DNA of 64,000 nt, taken from positions 1,102,001 to 1,166,000 of the forward strand of contig LSRY02000014.1 in assembly GCA_001643675.2 (NCBI GenBank), in the 5' to 3' direction. The translations under genes were made by a program, and so were the position numbers. Source of the DNA: Monocercomonoides exilis (Eukaryota > Preaxostyla > Oxymonadida > Polymastigidae). Positions 23,201-33,317 of this stretch are shown one piece after another. The notes below the pieces were generated by a model. The model saw nothing but the letters and a program-made list of their open reading frames with translations. It was not told the origin of the DNA and did not search any database. Every line of letters begins with the position of its first letter. The stretch's first letter is position 1.

Positions 23201-24039
23201 TTACACAAATAGCAAACTCTTTTGTCATTTCTATTTGTTGTATAACATTTATGGAACGGATTTTCAGAGTTCAAAAACAGATTAAATGTGTCTGCAAATT
23301 CAGCATCATGCCCATATGGAGTATCTGAAGATCTGCAATGGCATTCATGAAACAACAAAAAATAGCAATAAATTCCATGATCTGGCTTTGAGGTTTTTTC
23401 TGGTCTGAAGCAAAATCCCCCTCCCTCTCTAAATGCTGAACATGAGATAAATTGAATGTTTCTCATTGAAAATGAGAAAGGAACAGCGTAACACCACATC
23501 CCACCACCTATTATATTTTCAACATAGCACAAAGAATAATTGCAGTTAAAGACACATGCGCTCTCCCCTTCTCCAGTTATTGATCCTGTGCATTCTGTTC
23601 CTGAAATTTGAAAAGAATGAAGCAACAAACCTCCTCCTTGACTATTTGCCTTGCAATTCTTCATTTCACATCCAATAATCCGAACACATGATGAAATCGA
23701 ACTAATGAACGCTCCTCCTCCGAAATGATTTTTCGCTGTACATGAATTGAAGGTGTTGTTAATTATCTCAACAGATTTTATATTATGGCACATAACTCCT
23801 CCCCCATCATAATGAGAAAAGCAGTCATTGAAAGAACATTGAGAAACAGACAATGAGGCTGATGATTGATCAAACATGCAAATCGCCCCGCCACTCGATA
23901 TTCCATCAGAAACAGAATCGCTTGTTCCAGTCGTCCTTGATCCGTTCCACTCACACCAAGTGAATGAATTTACTCCGTTGAATGTTTCGTTCTGTCTGTC
24001 GGGTTTCAACGGAACCACTGAAGTTCCTTCACATTTCAC
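20239..24039 (-). CDS. Middle part of beta-helix surface protein (broken gene, segment 2)
   Basis: 1,266 residues of right-handed beta-helix-like repeats: recurring 'GGGI/GGGM' turns, alternating V/I strands and Cys, with three 'CGxxxxPCxTI'-type modules ('CGTKESNPCKTV', 'CGFDYYPCATI', 'CGFEEFGCLTI'). Such modules recur in the putative adhesion or surface proteins of oxymonads (family knowledge). The listed start is only the first Met after a frameshift: the frame is open upstream through 'SFVGCCRTRNVKCEGT', which continues segment 1 in another frame. It ends at a TAG after 'KNVKF', and the next codons 'GCEVPTEDN' carry on in frame. No intron is needed or seen. Confidence 0.7.
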   Translation of the reverse strand: MKCEGTSVVPLKPDRQNETFNGVNSFTWCEWNGSRTTGTSDSVSDGISSGGAICMFDQSSASLSVSQCSFNDCFSHYDGGGVMCHNIKSVEIINNTFNSCTAKNHFGGGAFISSISSCVRIIGCEMKNCKANSQGGGLLLHSFQISGTECTGSITGEGESACVFNCNYSLCYVENIIGGGMWCYAVPFSFSMRNIQFISCSAFREGGGFCFRPEKTSKPDHGIYCYFLLFHECHCRSSDTPYGHDAEFADTFNLFLNSENPFHKCYTTNRNDKRVCYLCNYSNAGAWTFDQIAKKDWLKDKTIYVSVNGNDLHELCGTKESNPCKTVKKAFEMCEEQISLSITLLEGDHTSEATTIEIGTKKISVIGKGREASSIGTGALSSPSAAGALFIVSTGHLWISQLNVDFNSNTNPSSPSVVVVSDGSGSLSLEDIVITTSETGEYVISSSVFVVPLSQLSMADVEIKDMNVSKSLLSEPVLSPSLSSSSSIFLIDTASGESILANLTVNNVKLTEGDGVVVAKSVKEGETFVVRNVTVEDCGCENGSGGGIKVELETDTSKYQVESSTINRCKCSGYGGGMMLHLADDSHDFSIVSVDFSGCSASLGGNNVFVNGSDSVSWGISSSTLNVQHEDSKYDELVGYDRNDKTMGLFPLNVYLDSYPDAAHVGKGEDVVGGYDSWFCGFDYYPCATITHAAQVRYPNTNKKIELDSGFELCEAVGMTDGCEWEISCVTKGMEVGAKAPENFESSCLIEVLSKCSVRNIKFCIPYALSGASSLITSNSTLLTLTDCSVVCSSENSIGYCFVNVIGGKVKVEGLAITETLRFGEHSLVEFGEGVESVVFCGCEVNNIEKRSGDGGWVSGVVGAERDEGKNGIIVFESCVVKGCRCVGGRGGGICVGVKGEGSVVLNGSCVIDGCEAKSSGESEERGGGMMIMMESRGGSLKMKSDREGLFGENNKAEYGKDVFVDCGRDVLLESKVNVSSFEFFDSSVIPSDALKLCGSENGREGEVIPLFVYLCSIGAKLRVDGRGERSLDQSHCGFEEFGCLTIDYCVNMRANNTIHEIEIASESSIKSEMKVASFGVSVSGKEEGMKVAVRDEGSINQNNLIECSKSFEMRYLSFVMNEEMNGRRNAFIHSSSSSSIITMTSCSVSFGNCELIGYKVICIEGGGLIVHGFIMEGGARMNGKSPIVISNGVELEMNNSRMSAVKVTGGAGGGCLNVEMCVNGNMNIEGCNLSSKCSDGNEMKGGGMMISMGMGGSLEMKNVKF

Positions 24040-25048
24040 ATTTCTTGTCCGACAACACCCAACAAATGAGGTTTGAGGCGGTCAAAGAGGCCAAGGGGTT
24101 GTTGAGGGAATGAACAATCCCGCCATCATACGCATCACAAACTGTTGAGAATGAGCAGCAGCTCATGACGCAGGTGGTTTCGCGGGAGGAAGCTGCTCGC
24201 GAAGTGCCAGTCGAAGATGGAAATGAAATATTGGAAAATTTCAGACCAGTAAGAATAACATTCTCAATCAATGAAGAAGCCAGAAATGGAGTAGAGGAGA
24301 CAGAAAATGAAGAAAAACATGAAAGGCAGACAAAAAGGAAGTTTAAGTCGGAATTTGTGCTGATTGTGCCTTTTGATGAGAAAAGCGGAGAAATTTCGTT
24401 CGATAATGGATTTGATGATTGCAATGTGATATTTTCCAGTAATGCACAACTCCCATTCATTTCAAAAAGAGATGTTCCACAACTCATTATAACCATGCAA
24501 CCTCTTAAAGCAGCTAGACTCCCTTCAGTTCCGCAAATTGCAGCCTTTTCATTCACAGATACCAATTCCAATCCACTCCATCCAACTGAAGCATTCTTCA
24601 AATCAAAGCACCCTTTGATCAAACATTCTCCTTTCTTTGAATTGAATTTTTTCAGAATTGTTGAGCTCCTATTGAAAATCTGCCGTTGATTTTTCAAATT
24701 GCAATCTTTTTCGCATTCGGGAAATCTGCCTTCTTTGCATTTCTCATTTTCGAAGATTTTCCTTTCTGTTACCTCATTTTCCTTCATGATTTTTTTGTGC
24801 GATGAAGAAGATAATTCGTTGTGAATATCACCGCTGATTTTGTTTTTCAATTCTTCATTCGGAAATCTATTTCCATGTGCAGGAATAAATTTCTCATTAT
24901 TAAAATCATCACTTGCGCAGATCACTTCAAGTCCCACAGACTCGATGAAATCTTTACGAAGTATTTTCTGTTCACTGATCATAATAGCTATCGCAATTAA
25001 CAGCATTTTTGGCTCGAAATCTTTGTTTTTTATGTTCGAATTATCCAT
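24029..25048 (-). CDS. N-terminal part of beta-helix surface protein (broken gene, segment 1)
   Basis: Starts at ATG 25048 with a short hydrophobic stretch ('MLLIAIAIM') that could be a weak signal sequence. After ~130 charged residues the beta-helix pattern begins ('AALRGCMVIMSC', 'VSSTPFLASSLIENV'). The genuine frame ends near 24067 at 'SLTASN'. There one frame stops being family-like and 'SFVGC' resumes in another, so the last ~14 residues of this ORF are out-of-frame read-through. Segments 1-3 together give roughly 3,080 residues. The locus is a pseudogene, or carries assembly errors, or needs recoding. Confidence 0.6.
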   Translation of the reverse strand: MDNSNIKNKDFEPKMLLIAIAIMISEQKILRKDFIESVGLEVICASDDFNNEKFIPAHGNRFPNEELKNKISGDIHNELSSSSHKKIMKENEVTERKIFENEKCKEGRFPECEKDCNLKNQRQIFNRSSTILKKFNSKKGECLIKGCFDLKNASVGWSGLELVSVNEKAAICGTEGSLAALRGCMVIMSCGTSLFEMNGSCALLENITLQSSNPLSNEISPLFSSKGTISTNSDLNFLFVCLSCFSSFSVSSTPFLASSLIENVILTGLKFSNISFPSSTGTSRAASSRETTCVMSCCSFSTVCDAYDGGIVHSLNNPLASLTASNLICWVLSDKKCEM

Positions 25049-25533
25049 ATTTTCATTATGGGTAATTTTGATCTTCCATATTTATGTTTTGTTTATTTCT
25101 TTTTGATTTATTTTTGTATTTTTTGGGCAAAAAATTTCAATTATGAAAACAATAGAGATTTATTCCAATCTTTTTCAATATATTATTATTATTTATTTTC
25201 CATTGGTATACAAAAAAATACTAAATTTTTTTATATGTAAATGATGATGATAAAAAAAAATTGCGTGGAACAAAATTCATTATACGTAATATTTATCTAC
25301 GTTTCTATGAAAACAAATACAAAATAAAGAATTGAATTTGATATCACACGATTTATACACGAAATTGTTTATTGTGGGCGTAAACAAATACAAAAAGTTC
25401 AAAACAAACACTAAAAATAATTTTTTCTTTGAAAAATTATTTTTAAATTCAAAACAGTTTTATGAAAATGAAATTTTTGAATCAAAACACTTAATGGTTA
25501 TTTGATCAAGTTATTTTTTAATTTGCTCTTATA

Positions 25534-27465
25534 ATGTCTGTCAACGATGAAAACGATGTTCAAACGTTATTAAAGCGTGTTAAAGAACTTGAAGAAACAA
25601 TTTCACAACAAGCTGTTCAATTAAACGAACAAAAAAAGAAGATTGAATCGTCAAAACCAATTTCTGTAGATGTTCATTGCAAAAATATGACTCGCACAGT
25701 TATGGTTGCACGCTCGGATAAATTAGAAGACATACAGGGAAGCATTAAAAGTGCATTTAACCTAACTACAATGCCTACACTTTATCTTGGAGAAAAGCAA
25801 ATTACTGAAGAATATTGGGCTTCTGCTCCTCTGTTTACGTCTAACGTACCAAAACTTATAAAATGTGAAATATTTTCTCCATGGGATGTTGCAGGATCCG
25901 AAGAATCAGGAATCGATTACGATAAACTTGTTACTCAATTTGGATTGAAACATATTGATCATGAATTGATCGAACGCTTTGAACGTTTAACTGGAATGCC
26001 TGCTCATCCATGGTTGCGCCGTGGATTTTTTTATTGCCATCGTGGCTTTGATCTTATTTTGGATCACTTAGAACAAGGAAATATTATTTATTTGTACACA
26101 GGGCGAGGCCCATCTTCAACATCACTTCATCTCGGACATATGATTCAATTTATGTTCGCAAAATATCTTCAAGATGCTTTCAAATGCGTTCTTGTTATCC
26201 AAATGTCAAATGATGAAAAATTTATTTTCAAAAAAGAACTTTCAATAGAGGATGTGGAGCATATGACTTTTGAAAACACGAAGGATGTGATGGCGTGTGG
26301 CTTTGATCCTTCTCGTACATTCATTTTTTCTGACTTGGATTATATCGGAGCTATGTACCGTCCTGTTCTGCGTCTGTTAAAGAATACAACAGCACACACT
26401 GAATCAAAAATCTATGGTTTTGATGGATCTTCTCCAGCTGGATTTTACACTTGGCCTTCAATTCAGGCAGCTCCTAGTTTTTCGTGTTCGTTCCCGCATT
26501 TATTTGGGCCTCCATATACGGACACAACAACAGGCGCTGCAATTGGTCCATGCAAGCCATGGAATAGAAAATTGAAGAGAAAGGAAGAGCCAAAAAAGGA
26601 AGAGGAAAAAGAAGAGAAAAAGGCAATCGAAACAAAAGAAGCCGCACCAAAAGAAGAAGGAGGAAAAGTGCAAAAACAAAAATCGGCCTCTTCATCTTCT
26701 TCCAAAGGCAAAGGAAAAGGAAAAAGCAACGAATCACAGTGGGCTGTGCAGTGCCTCATTCCCTGTGCCATTGACCAGGATCCATATTTCCGGATGAGTT
26801 TGGACTTGGCATCGTCGTTAGGGTTCCCAGCGCCCTGCACACTTTACTCGCGCTTCGTTCCTGATCTGAGCGGAGGCGCCACGAAGATGAGTGCATCAGC
26901 ACAGCTTGGGGCGTCTGCGTCTAATTCAGATAGCGCCTCGTCTTCTTCGACGCCATCTGGAAAGGCAGCAGCAGCGCAAGGCACCCCGAAGACGATCTTT
27001 ATGAGCGACACCCCAAAATCCATTGCACGCGCAGTGAACAGCGGTTTCTCCATTGGCGCAGACACGAAAAAAGACCAGGCCGAAAACGGAGCGAAGATTA
27101 AAGACCTCAAACGAGATGCAGCGTTTTCCTATCTCGAGATCTTTGACCTGGAGACGCCTGATGAAGAGCTGGCAGAGCTAGGACGGAAGTACCTGGCGGG
27201 TGCAGAGGGCGATCCGGACGAGTCGCATCTGGTGATGTCAGGGACAATCAAGCAGAGGCTGATTAAAGTGCTGTGTGATCTTGCAGCGAAGCACCAGGAG
27301 CGCAGAAAGGCGATCACTGATGAGCAGGTGAGGGCGATGATGAGGCTGCGCCCGCTGGACATCAAGAGGCTGATCGAAGAGAAAGCGAAAGAGGCGCAGA
27401 TGGAGAAAGAGAAAGAATGTGAAAAAAAAGATGAAGCAGAGAAGGAAACTGAAAAGAAAGAATAA
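25534..27465 (+). CDS. WARS1: Cytosolic tryptophan--tRNA ligase (TrpRS)
   Basis: Class I aminoacyl-tRNA synthetase charging tRNA-Trp. The 643-aa protein has an N-terminal coiled coil (1-~45), a small alpha/beta region, then the eukaryotic-type TrpRS core. Visible motifs are 'GRGPSSTSLHLGH' (HIGH equivalent, ~residues 190-201), 'YTWPSIQAAPSFS', 'CLIPCAIDQDPYFRM' and 'TKMSAS' (KMSKS loop, ~450-455). Two inserts are unusual: ~75 Lys/Glu/Ser-rich residues between 'FPHLFG' and 'CLIPCAID', and ~30 Ser/Ala residues directly after KMSAS before 'TIFMSDTPKSI'. The C-terminus is a Lys/Glu tail. No introns are evident. The first third is AT-rich, the last third GC-rich. It is convergent with VPS41. Confidence 0.95.
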   Translation: MSVNDENDVQTLLKRVKELEETISQQAVQLNEQKKKIESSKPISVDVHCKNMTRTVMVARSDKLEDIQGSIKSAFNLTTMPTLYLGEKQITEEYWASAPLFTSNVPKLIKCEIFSPWDVAGSEESGIDYDKLVTQFGLKHIDHELIERFERLTGMPAHPWLRRGFFYCHRGFDLILDHLEQGNIIYLYTGRGPSSTSLHLGHMIQFMFAKYLQDAFKCVLVIQMSNDEKFIFKKELSIEDVEHMTFENTKDVMACGFDPSRTFIFSDLDYIGAMYRPVLRLLKNTTAHTESKIYGFDGSSPAGFYTWPSIQAAPSFSCSFPHLFGPPYTDTTTGAAIGPCKPWNRKLKRKEEPKKEEEKEEKKAIETKEAAPKEEGGKVQKQKSASSSSSKGKGKGKSNESQWAVQCLIPCAIDQDPYFRMSLDLASSLGFPAPCTLYSRFVPDLSGGATKMSASAQLGASASNSDSASSSSTPSGKAAAAQGTPKTIFMSDTPKSIARAVNSGFSIGADTKKDQAENGAKIKDLKRDAAFSYLEIFDLETPDEELAELGRKYLAGAEGDPDESHLVMSGTIKQRLIKVLCDLAAKHQERRKAITDEQVRAMMRLRPLDIKRLIEEKAKEAQMEKEKECEKKDEAEKETEKKE

Positions 27466-27860
27466 ATTTATTTATTTATTTATTTTATTTTTTATGAATC
27501 CTCTTTTTTCATTGCATTTTTCTTTCTTTATGTGAGTACTATTTTTTAAACTTTCTCCATTTACCACACAATGGTTTCTTTCTTTTTCTTTCCTTCTTTT
27601 TTTTTAAATGTAAAGTCATATTTTTGTGACAAGAGAGACAAGTTTTCAGATCTTTGAGGTGAGAGCAAGTTTGTTGCGTTCGTGAAATGTCCGCAAAAGC
27701 AGATGATGAAGTTTTTTTAAGAAAGTATCAGAAATATCTCGTAAAAAATTAAAATAACTAAAAATCGAAAAAAAATTATCCAATTGAATGAAGTGTGTTT
27801 GAAGTGCAGAGGCAGATGAAATAAATAATAGAACAACAACAATAACAACATTGAATTGCT

Positions 27861-30800
27861 TCAGTGAGTGCACTTGAAGCAAAACATGTTGACTCTGCGT
27901 GTGTGAGCAGATTGCGACGAAGAGGACAAAGAAAGAGAAGAGGAAGAAGCGGTGCTGGGTGGGTCTATTCCAAACATCTTGCGCTCTTCCATGGCTCGTA
28001 TGTGGCACTGTTCATGGCAGCCATGCCCACACAAATACAGAATAATACGCACTGGTGGACGAGAAGAAGAGGAGGATGAGGATGAAGAAGAAGAAGAGGA
28101 AGATGGTGAAGATAACGAAACAGATGCAGATGAAGATGAAGATGCAGAAGCAGAAGACGATAAAGATGATGAAGAAAGAGATTCACTCTGATTTGGCAGT
28201 GATAAAACCATAGATGACTTGCTCGTCTCAGAGCCGTCGTCCTCAAACAGACGCTGTCTGCAGATGGGGCAAGTCTCTCCCCTCTGCAGTTTTATGCCCC
28301 TTTTCGTTATTCTCACAAGATCAGTGACTGAATTGAAGCTATCGCATTCAGTCGCTGTCTGTGAGGCAGACACGACCGACATGTGCAACCGCCACTCGTT
28401 CAGCAGCGAGATGATCGCTCGCTTAAGCCCCAGGATGATCCGCCCGGAGGGAATGCTCCGGATCAGCAGGTGCGCATCCACCACGCCCTGCTGCATGATC
28501 GACTGGGCTGTGCCTGCTATTGCTCCTGCTGCTGATGAGGAGGAGGAGGAGGAGGAGGATGAGCCGAGCGGAGCAAGCGCAGCAGCACCAGAAGATGCAG
28601 GTATCGACAGCGCAGCTGCAGAGGCAGGCCCGCCCACAGTGATCTGGGGGTAAACTGAAGACAGCTCTCTGCCCAGCCCCATGCCCATCTCAGACGACTT
28701 CCGCACGAGCTCCTGCACAACACTCGTTCCAAGCGTCTCCGAACAGAAGTGGCGCACCAGCTGTGGCAGGTCGTCCTGCGACAGGCACATCAGAAGTAGC
28801 TTGCTCATCGGATCGCTGCTGGTGCTGCTGCTGCCTCCAGATGGATCGTCGCGCATCCAGCTTGGGTTGGATGAAGAGAAGGAAGAATTAGATAGGGAAG
28901 AAGAAGAGGAACCCATGGAGGACAAGGAGGAGTTGGATTGGGATAAAGGTGATGAGTTTGAAGAAGAAGAGGAGGAGGATGATGATGATGACGAAGATAA
29001 GGAAGATGATTGAACACCAGAATTGTGCATTGAAGACGGAGGGATGGTAACACACAGCTCGACAGCTGCTTTCACATCGCCAATTGCTTTCACAATGACT
29101 TCAACCGCTTTGAAGCGGAATCCCATCAGCGTCAGCAAATGTGCCAAGCCTGCAGCAAACTGCCTGTCTTCGCAGTACTTCAGCGCCCTCGTCATGTTGT
29201 AGCTTGAACACTCTGTCAGGAAACTCAGCAGCTCGCTCGGCCGGTACATAGCATACAGCACCACCATCTCGTCCTCCCACCCCGAGCACCGCTGCCTCCG
29301 CACCCCCCACACAGCACGCAGATACGTGAAGATCCGCCTCCCTCCTTCGCTCTCCCTCAGCCATGGAGCCAGCCCACACCCAACCACACGCCCAAGCGCA
29401 CCGACTTGTGACAATGCGCTTCCTCCACGTGCCATCTGCAGCTGCTCTGACACCACACCGACACCGCAGCTCAGTGCATTTACAACAGAAGACACACGAA
29501 AGTAGAACTCGTCGGGGGATTCCAGGCCAGAGGCACCGCCTGCTCCACCAATAGAAGAAGATGAGGAGGAGGAGGAAGACGAAGAAGATGAAGAGGATGA
29601 ACCAGAAGAAATCCCAGAAAGAGCAGCTATGCCTCTGTCATCAGCGTCACCCGGGAGGAGGATGTTGCTTCCTCTGCTCCCGCCAATCGAGTCCCTCTTC
29701 GTCTGCACCAGAATCTGCAGCGTCTTCTCCTCGTCCATCTCCCACAGCTCTGCCAAATAGCAGCTCACAAACGGCAGTGAGCGTGTAGGAAACTGCTGGA
29801 TGATGTCGAACACGCGCCGGTCAGCTGTCCACATCCGCAGCGCAAACTGCTCCTGCCACAGGCCCAGCCGCTCGAGGAGCTCGAGGCGCGGCTCGACAAG
29901 CTCTCTGAGAAGAGAATCGAGCTGAACGACGACAAGTGTCACGACTTCAGACAGAATGCAGGGGAATTGCGTGAGGGCACTCATGGTGGCTTGGGGGATG
30001 GGCGTGGATGTGTTTGGGGAGGAGGAAGAGGAAGAAGAAGATGATGATGACAATGAAGTGGATGGAGAAGTGAAGCCAACACGTTTTTGTGCTGCTGCTA
30101 AAAAGAAAGCTGGGCTGTTTGCTCCGCTTTCTGCAGCGGTTGAATCCATCTGAGTTGCTCCGGCTGTTTTTTTATCACCCTTTTCATTCATTTCCTTCTC
30201 AGCATTTACAGAATTAGAAGAAGAAGAAGCAGAAGCAGAAGAATTTGATGACTTGACCCAGAGTGAGACAAGATGTTGAAAAACAAGAATGAGCCTGTTG
30301 CAGTGGAGAAGTGCAGAATGTATTCTTTTGAGCTCTTTCTCCATCAGCCACAGCACATCGCGTGCTGCCTGATGCTCCTTCCTTTGCAGCTGCAGCGACA
30401 GCGATGCCATCAAATTCGCATCGATTGAGGAATCATTGGATCCATTGGATTCATCTGAACCTGAATCTGAATCTGAATTCATCAACTGTCCCCGATACTG
30501 CGATGAAGATGGATTGTGCTTTGCTTTCTGGTTGATGAATGACTTGGATGTGGGAGAAGGGTAATTGAAAAGAGGCCTTTGTTCAAGAGCTGTGTGAGAT
30601 GGGCAGTTACATGACGACACGTGGAAGAAGGAGAAAAGAGAGGAAAGAGTACAAAAAATGGAGCAGCAAGAGGATGAACCAGCGCTTCCACTCATTTGCT
30701 GTGGAGAATTATAAGCGTTTTTCATGAATCTTTTGTTCTTCTCCATCTCTCTTTCTCTCTCTCTTTCTCTCTCTTTCTCCTTCGCATAATTCTGCATCTC

Positions 30801-33140
30801 CAGTTTCTGCAGAGCAAAAGGAGAATACGACTCAAGAAACGCCCTTGTGAAGCCAGCAGGAATGCCGCCGTATGCTCCCAGTGCGATTCTGTCTCTAATA
30901 AACTGCAGCTCATCAGACGTCAAGTCAGAAAGTCCGCTCAAAAAAGACTGCGGAGCAGATGAATTAAACAGATGGCTCTTGCTATCACTACCACTGTTGT
31001 TGTTGTTATTTACTTTGTTGCTGTTTCCCTGTGCCCTTTCCCTTTCATCTTCTGCTGCATCGTCTTCTTCGCAGATCTCCTGCATCTGGTTCATCCGCTG
31101 CATGTACATTTCATTCAAGCTCTCAAACTCCTTCTGAAGTGCTATTCGTTTGGACTTCAGCGCATTCCCCACGCTGCTCAGGCATTTGCTCAGAATCAGT
31201 TCGCGTGTTATGCATTTGTGTGTCACATTGCGGAGAAACAGAACTTTGTCAGGCAGACTCCGAAATCTTATTGGCTCAAATCGCTCAGTTTCTGAAAAGT
31301 TGTTTGTTAATAACATGATTTTTTATTGTAAAAAAAATAAAACGACATAAATATAGTTTATCAAAGAAAAGCATAAAAGGATATCCAATAAATACAATTG
31401 TAAAACAATAATAATAACAGAAACAGCAAACTATCAAATATCGGCTGATCCGTGACCACAGACGCAACTTCCTTGTACAGTCCGATAATCTCATTCATCT
31501 GCATCAACACTGCACTTGGCTCATACAACTGGCGAGGAATGCGCCTCAGCTCCGCTTTGAACCTACCCACATCGCGACTCAAGAAATAGCACAGCGCCAT
31601 TCCGTATGTCTGTTTCCCCAACTGCGGCTCAGCGACTGGCAGCTGCCGCAGCTCCTCCAGCCGCTCCATGCTGATCAACCAGTGCACAATCATCTCAAAC
31701 AGCTGCACGCTGCCTCTTAGATAGCGCTCTGCCAGCTGAATGGCCTTTGCCCAGTCACCTTTGCCCAGCAGCACATTCAGATACTGTGATACGATATCTG
31801 GAATCTTCGTCTGTTTCAGCTGGCCTGGGCGAGACGATTCTGCGTCCTGTAGCGCCAGCTCGTACTTTTCGTGGGACAGGAGCCATTGGATGTGGTCATC
31901 CATTGTGATGTGGGTGCCACACACCACACTTCCTGCAAGCACTCCGCCATTTCCTGAACCAGAAGCAGGATCAGCCCCTGGGCTTGTTCCAGTGCCTGAG
32001 AAGAACACAAACAGTCTGAATGGATCGCAGAGATGAAGAAGCCTCAGGTTCGAGTGCTCGAATGAGGCATATGACGAAGCAGATGAGGAGGTGTCCTTTT
32101 CATTGTTTATGTTTTTTCCTTCGAATGGAGAAACGACAAGTGTATCTGAAACAACCGTTGCATTTCGGAAGTCCTCGTATGAGACCTTTCCAGGCTTCAG
32201 CATGTCCAAGCGAATGATATGCAATTCTGGTGGATCGCGAGGTGTTGTTGGTGTGGCTGGCTCGTAATTGCACAAAATCGCCAAGTGATCGAGAAACGGA
32301 GCAACTCCACAAACACAGCAACACAGGTTGTCCATTTGATAAATAATAGATGAGAGTCTACCTTTTTCATCGGGTACTTCAAGAACGCGAAATAGGAACA
32401 GTTGGTTTCCAATTGAAACAAATAGATCATTTGTTCCTCTCCAGCACAGGCAAAACGGGTATAATTTTGTAAGTGCTCGCTTTTCTGCATGAAATAAAGT
32501 GTATCGTGCTATTATTGCTTGACGTTCACAATTGTAAATTCTTATTCCAAGTGATGTTGCCCAGGCAATGTACTTTCCATTCCATTTAATATTTAAAATT
32601 TCTCCATCACCAGCAGAAATATCTATTGTATTTACCCTGAAAACACCTATTAGAATTCAAAAAACAAATAAATATATCAAAGAAACAATTGGCTTTGTAT
32701 TTACCTTTTGAAGTGTGTGTCAACTTTTCGTCCAATCCTCCAGCTACGAATTCTTTTTGCTTGCCGTAATTCGGATGAAGTGCTATTGCGTTTATTGCTT
32801 TTGAAAACTGATGTTTAAACACCACTCCTTCTTCAGTTGGTGAAATGACAACAGCAAGACCTTCTTCAGACGCAACACCAATAAAATGGTCATCCGAAAG
32901 TGTAAGCGAAGTGATTGGAGATGATACTGGTTTGTAGGCTTTTAGCAAAATGCCTTGATGATTCACAACGTAAACATGTCCACTTGAAGTACCAACAATT
33001 ATCTGATTTAAATCAAGGGTTAAACACGTTGCAACCAAGCGTATATCCGAAGCAAAAGAAAGAGGAATATAATTATATTTAAGGAGAGGCTCAATGTCTT
33101 CGGCTAAGCCATCAATTTCCTTTTCTTTTTCGCTCTCCAT
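27861..33140 (-). CDS. VPS41: VPS41-like HOPS tethering subunit
   Basis: HOPS component tethering late endosomes, AP-3 vesicles and lysosomes. Exons 33140-32705, 32646-31432 and 31291-27861 sum to 5,082 nt (1,693 aa). The N-terminus is a WD40/beta-propeller ('GTSSGHVYVVNHQG', 'ILNIKWNGKYIAWATSLG'). Then come 'DDHIQWLLSHEKYELAL', matching VPS41, and clathrin-heavy-chain-like helical repeats ('KYCEDRQFAAGLAHLLTLMG'). A C-terminal RING-type finger reads CPICRQRLF...LCGHGCHEQCH...CFKC (~1560-1690). Human VPS41 is ~850 aa; the excess is Ser/Asn-rich inserts, including several polySer runs, one within the RING. Both introns lie in the 5' third. It is divergent from RPAP3 (177 bp). Confidence 0.9.
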
Positions 33141-33317
33141 TTCACGAAGATATTATTTGAAAGATCAATGTTTTTCTCAGAAAACTTCTGAAACACTTTG
33201 ATGGGGTATATAAATTGTTTTTATTTTAATTCCATTTTTTTAAAGAAATTTTTTGATTAAAAAATTAAGGTAGTATTAGAAATTGTTTTTTATTTATTTT
33301 TTAAATATTTCTGGAAA

